A DNA stretch of 14,875 bases from the NCBI GenBank assembly GCA_003154135.1, contig PMCN01000151.1, forward strand, positions 464 through 15,338, in the 5' to 3' direction. Position 1 is the stretch's first letter; each line of letters begins with the position of its first letter. Positions 13,433-14,875 of the stretch are shown one piece after another. Under the pieces are notes generated by a model. It did not search any database. It was not told the DNA's origin and saw only the letters and a list, made by a program, of their open reading frames with translations. The DNA is from Acidimicrobiaceae bacterium. GTDB lineage: Bacteria; Actinomycetota; Acidimicrobiia; Acidimicrobiales; Ilumatobacteraceae. A program made the translations under genes and the position numbers.

Positions 13433-13505
13433 TGGAGGTGAGGGGAATTGAACCCCTGGCCTCAACAGTGCGATTGTTGCGCTCTGCCAACTGAGCTACA
13501 CCCCC
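13433..13505 (-). tRNA. tRNA-Ala(CGC)
   Basis: The 73-nt minus-strand cloverleaf folds completely. The acceptor is GGGGGTG/CACCTCC with the G3-U70 pair that identifies alanine, and the discriminator is A73. The D-arm is GCTC/GAGC, the anticodon stem CAACA/TGTTG with loop ATCGCAC (anticodon CGC, reads GCG), the variable region AGGCC, and the T-arm AGGGG/CCCCT with loop TTCAATT. The 3' CCA is not wholly encoded (ACCC follows the stem). GCG is a frequent Ala codon in this GC-rich sequence. Confidence 0.93.
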
Positions 13506-13518
13506 GTCGGAACAAGCG

Positions 13519-13524
13519 AGTGTA
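13519..13524 (-). promoter_or_regulatory. Candidate -10 of tRNA-Ala
   Basis: TACACT on the minus strand fits TANNNT and predicts a start about 7 nt before the mature tRNA 5' end. No good -35 is seen. Confidence 0.35.
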
Positions 13525-13538
13525 GCGGCCACGGCCGC
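13525..13538 (-). terminator. GC hairpin after the SepX/GlpR-like gene
   Basis: GCGGCC and GGCCGC flank a two-base spacer, a perfect inverted repeat 15 bp beyond the stop of the SepX/GlpR-like gene. There is no T-tract. It abuts the tRNA -10, so termination and tRNA initiation are packed together. Confidence 0.4.
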
Positions 13539-13553
13539 ACCCGCCTCAGCGAT

Positions 13554-14069
13554 TCAGGCGGTGTGGAACCAGTTCTGCTCGCTGTACTGGCGGTCCTGCT
13601 CGACTGCTCGGAGCTGCACGAGCTTGTAGCAGTAGCCGCACAGCGACACGAAGGCGACGGCGAACGCGTACACCATGGCACGCGAGTCGGTGGTGGCCGC
13701 CAGGAACCCGGTGATGAACACACCGAGCACCAAGGTGAACAGCACGTTGGCTCGACGGCGGCGGACGAGGTCGCGCTGGCTCACGCGGTGCAGGTGCACC
13801 TGAGTGTGGCCGACGGGCGCAGCCACTCGGCGAACCTGGCCGGGGTGGCCGTGCATGCGGCCGGCCGGCGGCGCCTGGGTGAGCGGGCGGGCCATGCCAC
13901 GCATGGGCACCATGGTGCGCGTGGGCACCGAGCGCTGCAACGTGGAGAGCTGGCGGCGGAAGTCGGTGACCGACGAGTTGGGCCGGTTCTGCTCGCGCGA
14001 ACGCAACAGCGGCGGGATGATCACGGCGGCCCAGACGGCGGCGACGGCGAGAAGGACCACGGGCTGCAT
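13554..14069 (-). CDS. SepX/GlpR-like actinobacterial divisome membrane protein (tentative)
   Basis: The protein has 171 residues. It has an N-terminal helix (about 4-22, VVLLAVAAVWAAVIIPPLLR) followed by a juxtamembrane SVTDFRRQLSTLQRS block, a Pro/His/Arg-rich linker (about 45-100), and two closely spaced helices (about 107-126 and 132-150) behind an RRRR run. This order, with a WA..(I/L)(I/V)P..LR helix end, a short SV..FRR.L segment, a basic linker and C-terminal helices, resembles SepX of Streptomyces and GlpR of Corynebacterium, membrane partners of division and the gephyrin-like Glp (MoeA) protein. The nearby moaC supports this, since a molybdopterin-type gene neighbourhood is known for that family. 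The sequence match is weak, so the name is inference. AGGAG lies 8 nt before the ATG at 14069. The start overlaps the stop of the 34-codon ORF as TGATG. Confidence 0.65.
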   Translation of the reverse strand: MQPVVLLAVAAVWAAVIIPPLLRSREQNRPNSSVTDFRRQLSTLQRSVPTRTMVPMRGMARPLTQAPPAGRMHGHPGQVRRVAAPVGHTQVHLHRVSQRDLVRRRRANVLFTLVLGVFITGFLAATTDSRAMVYAFAVAFVSLCGYCYKLVQLRAVEQDRQYSEQNWFHTA

Positions 14070-14173
14070 CAGCGCGTCTCCTGCTGGGTGATCTGAAGGT
14101 TGTTCATCATGTTCACGCGATCTCCGGTTGCCGGGCTGTTGAACAGCAATGGAACTTCCGGCGTCCTCATCAT
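14069..14173 (-). CDS. Small coupled ORF (34 residues) between moaC and the SepX/GlpR-like gene
   Basis: This frame reads MMRTPEVPLLFNSPATGDRV and then a short Asn/Gln-rich tail (NMMNNLQITQQETR). Its first ATG overlaps the moaC stop as TAATG, and its TGA overlaps the next start as TGATG, so it fills the 103-bp gap exactly in operon fashion. About three quarters of its codons end in G or C. There is no hydrophobic helix and no family is recognised. The weak point is initiation: no clear Shine-Dalgarno precedes it, so it would rely on coupling from moaC. It could be a small protein or simply a translated spacer that couples moaC to the gene behind it. Confidence 0.45.
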   Translation of the reverse strand: MMRTPEVPLLFNSPATGDRVNMMNNLQITQQETR

Positions 14174-14688
14174 TACGGTTCTACTACGTTCGTAACGGCG
14201 GACGCAATGTTAGCGGGTCGGCGGTACGTACCACTCCGTCCGCCCGTTTTCTCCCACAACGTGACATCGCCGATCACCATCGATCGATCGGCCGATTTGC
14301 ACATGTCGTAGATGGTGAGCGCCGCCACCGAGCACGCGTGGAGCGCTTCCATCTCCACGCCCGTGCGGTCGACGGTCTCCACCTGCACCTCGATCTCGAT
14401 GGCATCGTCGCCGATCTCGAAGTTGACGGAGACGGCACCGATGAGCAGCGGGTGGCACAGCGGGATGGTGTCGCTGGTGCGCTTCGCCGCCTGGATGGCC
14501 GCTACGCGGGCGACGGCGAGGACGTCGCCCTTCTTCACCTCGCGGTTGGCGATCGCCGTCGTGGTCTCCGGCTGCATGAACACCTTGCCCCTGGCGACCG
14601 CACGACGGTGCGTGGGCTCCTTGGGGGTCACGTCGACCATGCGTGCACGACCCAACGGGTCGAGGTGCGTGAAAGTCAGGTCACTCAT
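14173..14688 (-). CDS. moaC: Cyclic pyranopterin monophosphate synthase MoaC
   Basis: This 171-residue protein, slightly longer than the 161 of E. coli, acts after MoaA in molybdenum-cofactor synthesis and forms cyclic pyranopterin monophosphate. Family motifs are ARMVDVTPKEPTHRRA (15-30), VKKGDVLAVARVAAIQAAKRT (51-71, catalytic-type Lys52/53), IPLCHPLLIGAV (75-86, His79), DRTGVEMEALHACSVAALTIYDMCK (107-131, Glu112, Glu114, Asp128, Lys131) and EKTGGRSG (146-153, Lys147). All key residues are present. The ATG at 14688 is where homology begins (LTFTHLDPLGRARMVDV). There is no Shine-Dalgarno, and a TACAGT (14699-14704) would start the mRNA about 4 nt before the ATG, so initiation may be nearly leaderless. 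It probably forms an operon with the two genes behind it. No other moa gene is visible. Confidence 0.95.
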   Translation of the reverse strand: MSDLTFTHLDPLGRARMVDVTPKEPTHRRAVARGKVFMQPETTTAIANREVKKGDVLAVARVAAIQAAKRTSDTIPLCHPLLIGAVSVNFEIGDDAIEIEVQVETVDRTGVEMEALHACSVAALTIYDMCKSADRSMVIGDVTLWEKTGGRSGTYRRPANIASAVTNVVEP

Positions 14689-14698
14689 CCGTCACGGA

Positions 14699-14704
14699 AC
14701 TGTA
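14699..14704 (-). promoter_or_regulatory. Candidate -10 of moaC operon
   Basis: TACAGT on the minus strand fits TANNNT. It predicts a transcript beginning about 4 nt before the moaC ATG, agreeing with the lack of a Shine-Dalgarno. If right, the moaC unit has its own promoter in the 52-bp gap after the upstream gene. Confidence 0.35.
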
Positions 14705-14740
14705 GTACGCGCGTGGAGCGAGGTGTGACCACCGAGCGTG

Positions 14741-14875
14741 TCAGCTCGTGCGCACCGGGCCGGAGTCGACCACTTCGAACGCGGTCCCGGGAATCGATTT
14801 CAGCTGGTCGAGACTCGTGTCGTCCCAACGCGGATCCGTGCCGCCCTGGAAGTACCAGTTGCTGCCGTTGTCGGC
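14741..14875 (-). CDS. C-terminal 44 residues of a probable secreted protein (5' end outside window)
   Basis: The minus-strand frame is open from the window edge to the TGA at 14741-14743. It reads ADNGSNWYFQGGTDPRWDD, then SLDQLKSIPGTAFEVVD and a short polar tail. The pattern DNGS.WY..G..D.RWDD..L..L..(I/V).G..FEVVD is the common C-terminus of large actinobacterial extracellular proteins that I cannot assign a function. It is not identifiable from this piece alone. It points the same way as moaC, 52 bp upstream of it, and codon use is coding-like. Confidence 0.65.
   Translation of the reverse strand, partial: ADNGSNWYFQGGTDPRWDDTSLDQLKSIPGTAFEVVDSGPVRTS

Noticed and set aside
13306..13494. 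Plus-strand frame ending in EVRGIEPLASTVRLLRSAN
   Set aside because: This is the antisense reading of the tRNA-Ala gene (T-arm and anticodon arm), a known source of false hypothetical proteins.
1..14875. CRISPR arrays, insertion sequences, phage integrase or att duplication at the tRNA
   Set aside because: No regular repeat-spacer pattern, transposase or integrase frame was seen, and I noticed no second copy of the tRNA 3' end.

Overview
This is a high-GC window from an actinobacterium. The gpgS/folP2-type pair, the moaC-sepX/glpR-type pair, a LapA-domain mini membrane protein, a GAP-family protein and frequent GTG or leaderless starts all fit that phylum. A deep lineage such as Acidimicrobiia (Ilumatobacter-like) is my best guess from protein flavour, but nothing here proves the class. 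No rRNA, CRISPR array, insertion sequence or phage module was seen.

Layout. (1) 1-2622, plus: the C-terminal two thirds of an HrpA-type DEAH RNA helicase, cut by the window edge. (2) 2632-4977, minus: glucosyl-3-phosphoglycerate synthase (gpgS) followed by a single-pass membrane protein of unknown function. (3) 4995-5744, plus: an unusual dihydropteroate-synthase-like gene divergent from gpgS, with only 17 bp between the two starts. It converges on a minus-strand folB-folK fusion (5761-6603), so folate and methylglucose-polysaccharide functions sit together. (4) 6652-7458, plus: a crotonase-fold enzyme lacking both classical catalytic glutamates and preceded by a leaderless-type promoter. (5) 7466-10983, minus: two tandem diguanylate cyclases. 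One is a membrane PAS-PAS-GGDEF protein whose reading frame is broken. The other is a soluble flavodiiron-like (ODP/metallo-beta-lactamase fold) domain joined to GGDEF, which looks like an O2/NO- or iron-responsive c-di-GMP synthase. (6) 11263-13291: an accessory stretch of small genes (LapA-domain protein, XRE-type regulator with an apparent frameshift, an 80-aa minus-strand ORF, a DUF6582-type protein and a GAP-family exporter-like protein). Its intergenic regions carry repeated GGGACC...GG(C/T)C elements that resemble DosR/DevR boxes, and a pair of mutually exclusive hairpins. (7) 13433-13505, minus: tRNA-Ala(CGC) with a strong hairpin behind it. (8) 13554-14688, minus: moaC, an unannotated 34-codon ORF and a SepX/GlpR-like membrane protein, joined by TAATG and TGATG overlaps. 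(9) 14741-14875, minus: the last 44 codons of a probable secreted protein.

The most distinctive unit is 7466-11511. Two GGDEF enzymes, one with a predicted non-heme di-iron sensor, lie beside a divergent promoter region with two nearly identical GGGACC boxes, one near each start. A working model is redox- or hypoxia-linked c-di-GMP control. Two probable single-base frameshifts (near 9826 and near 11516) lie within 1.7 kb of each other, so sequence error must be excluded before either gene is called dead.
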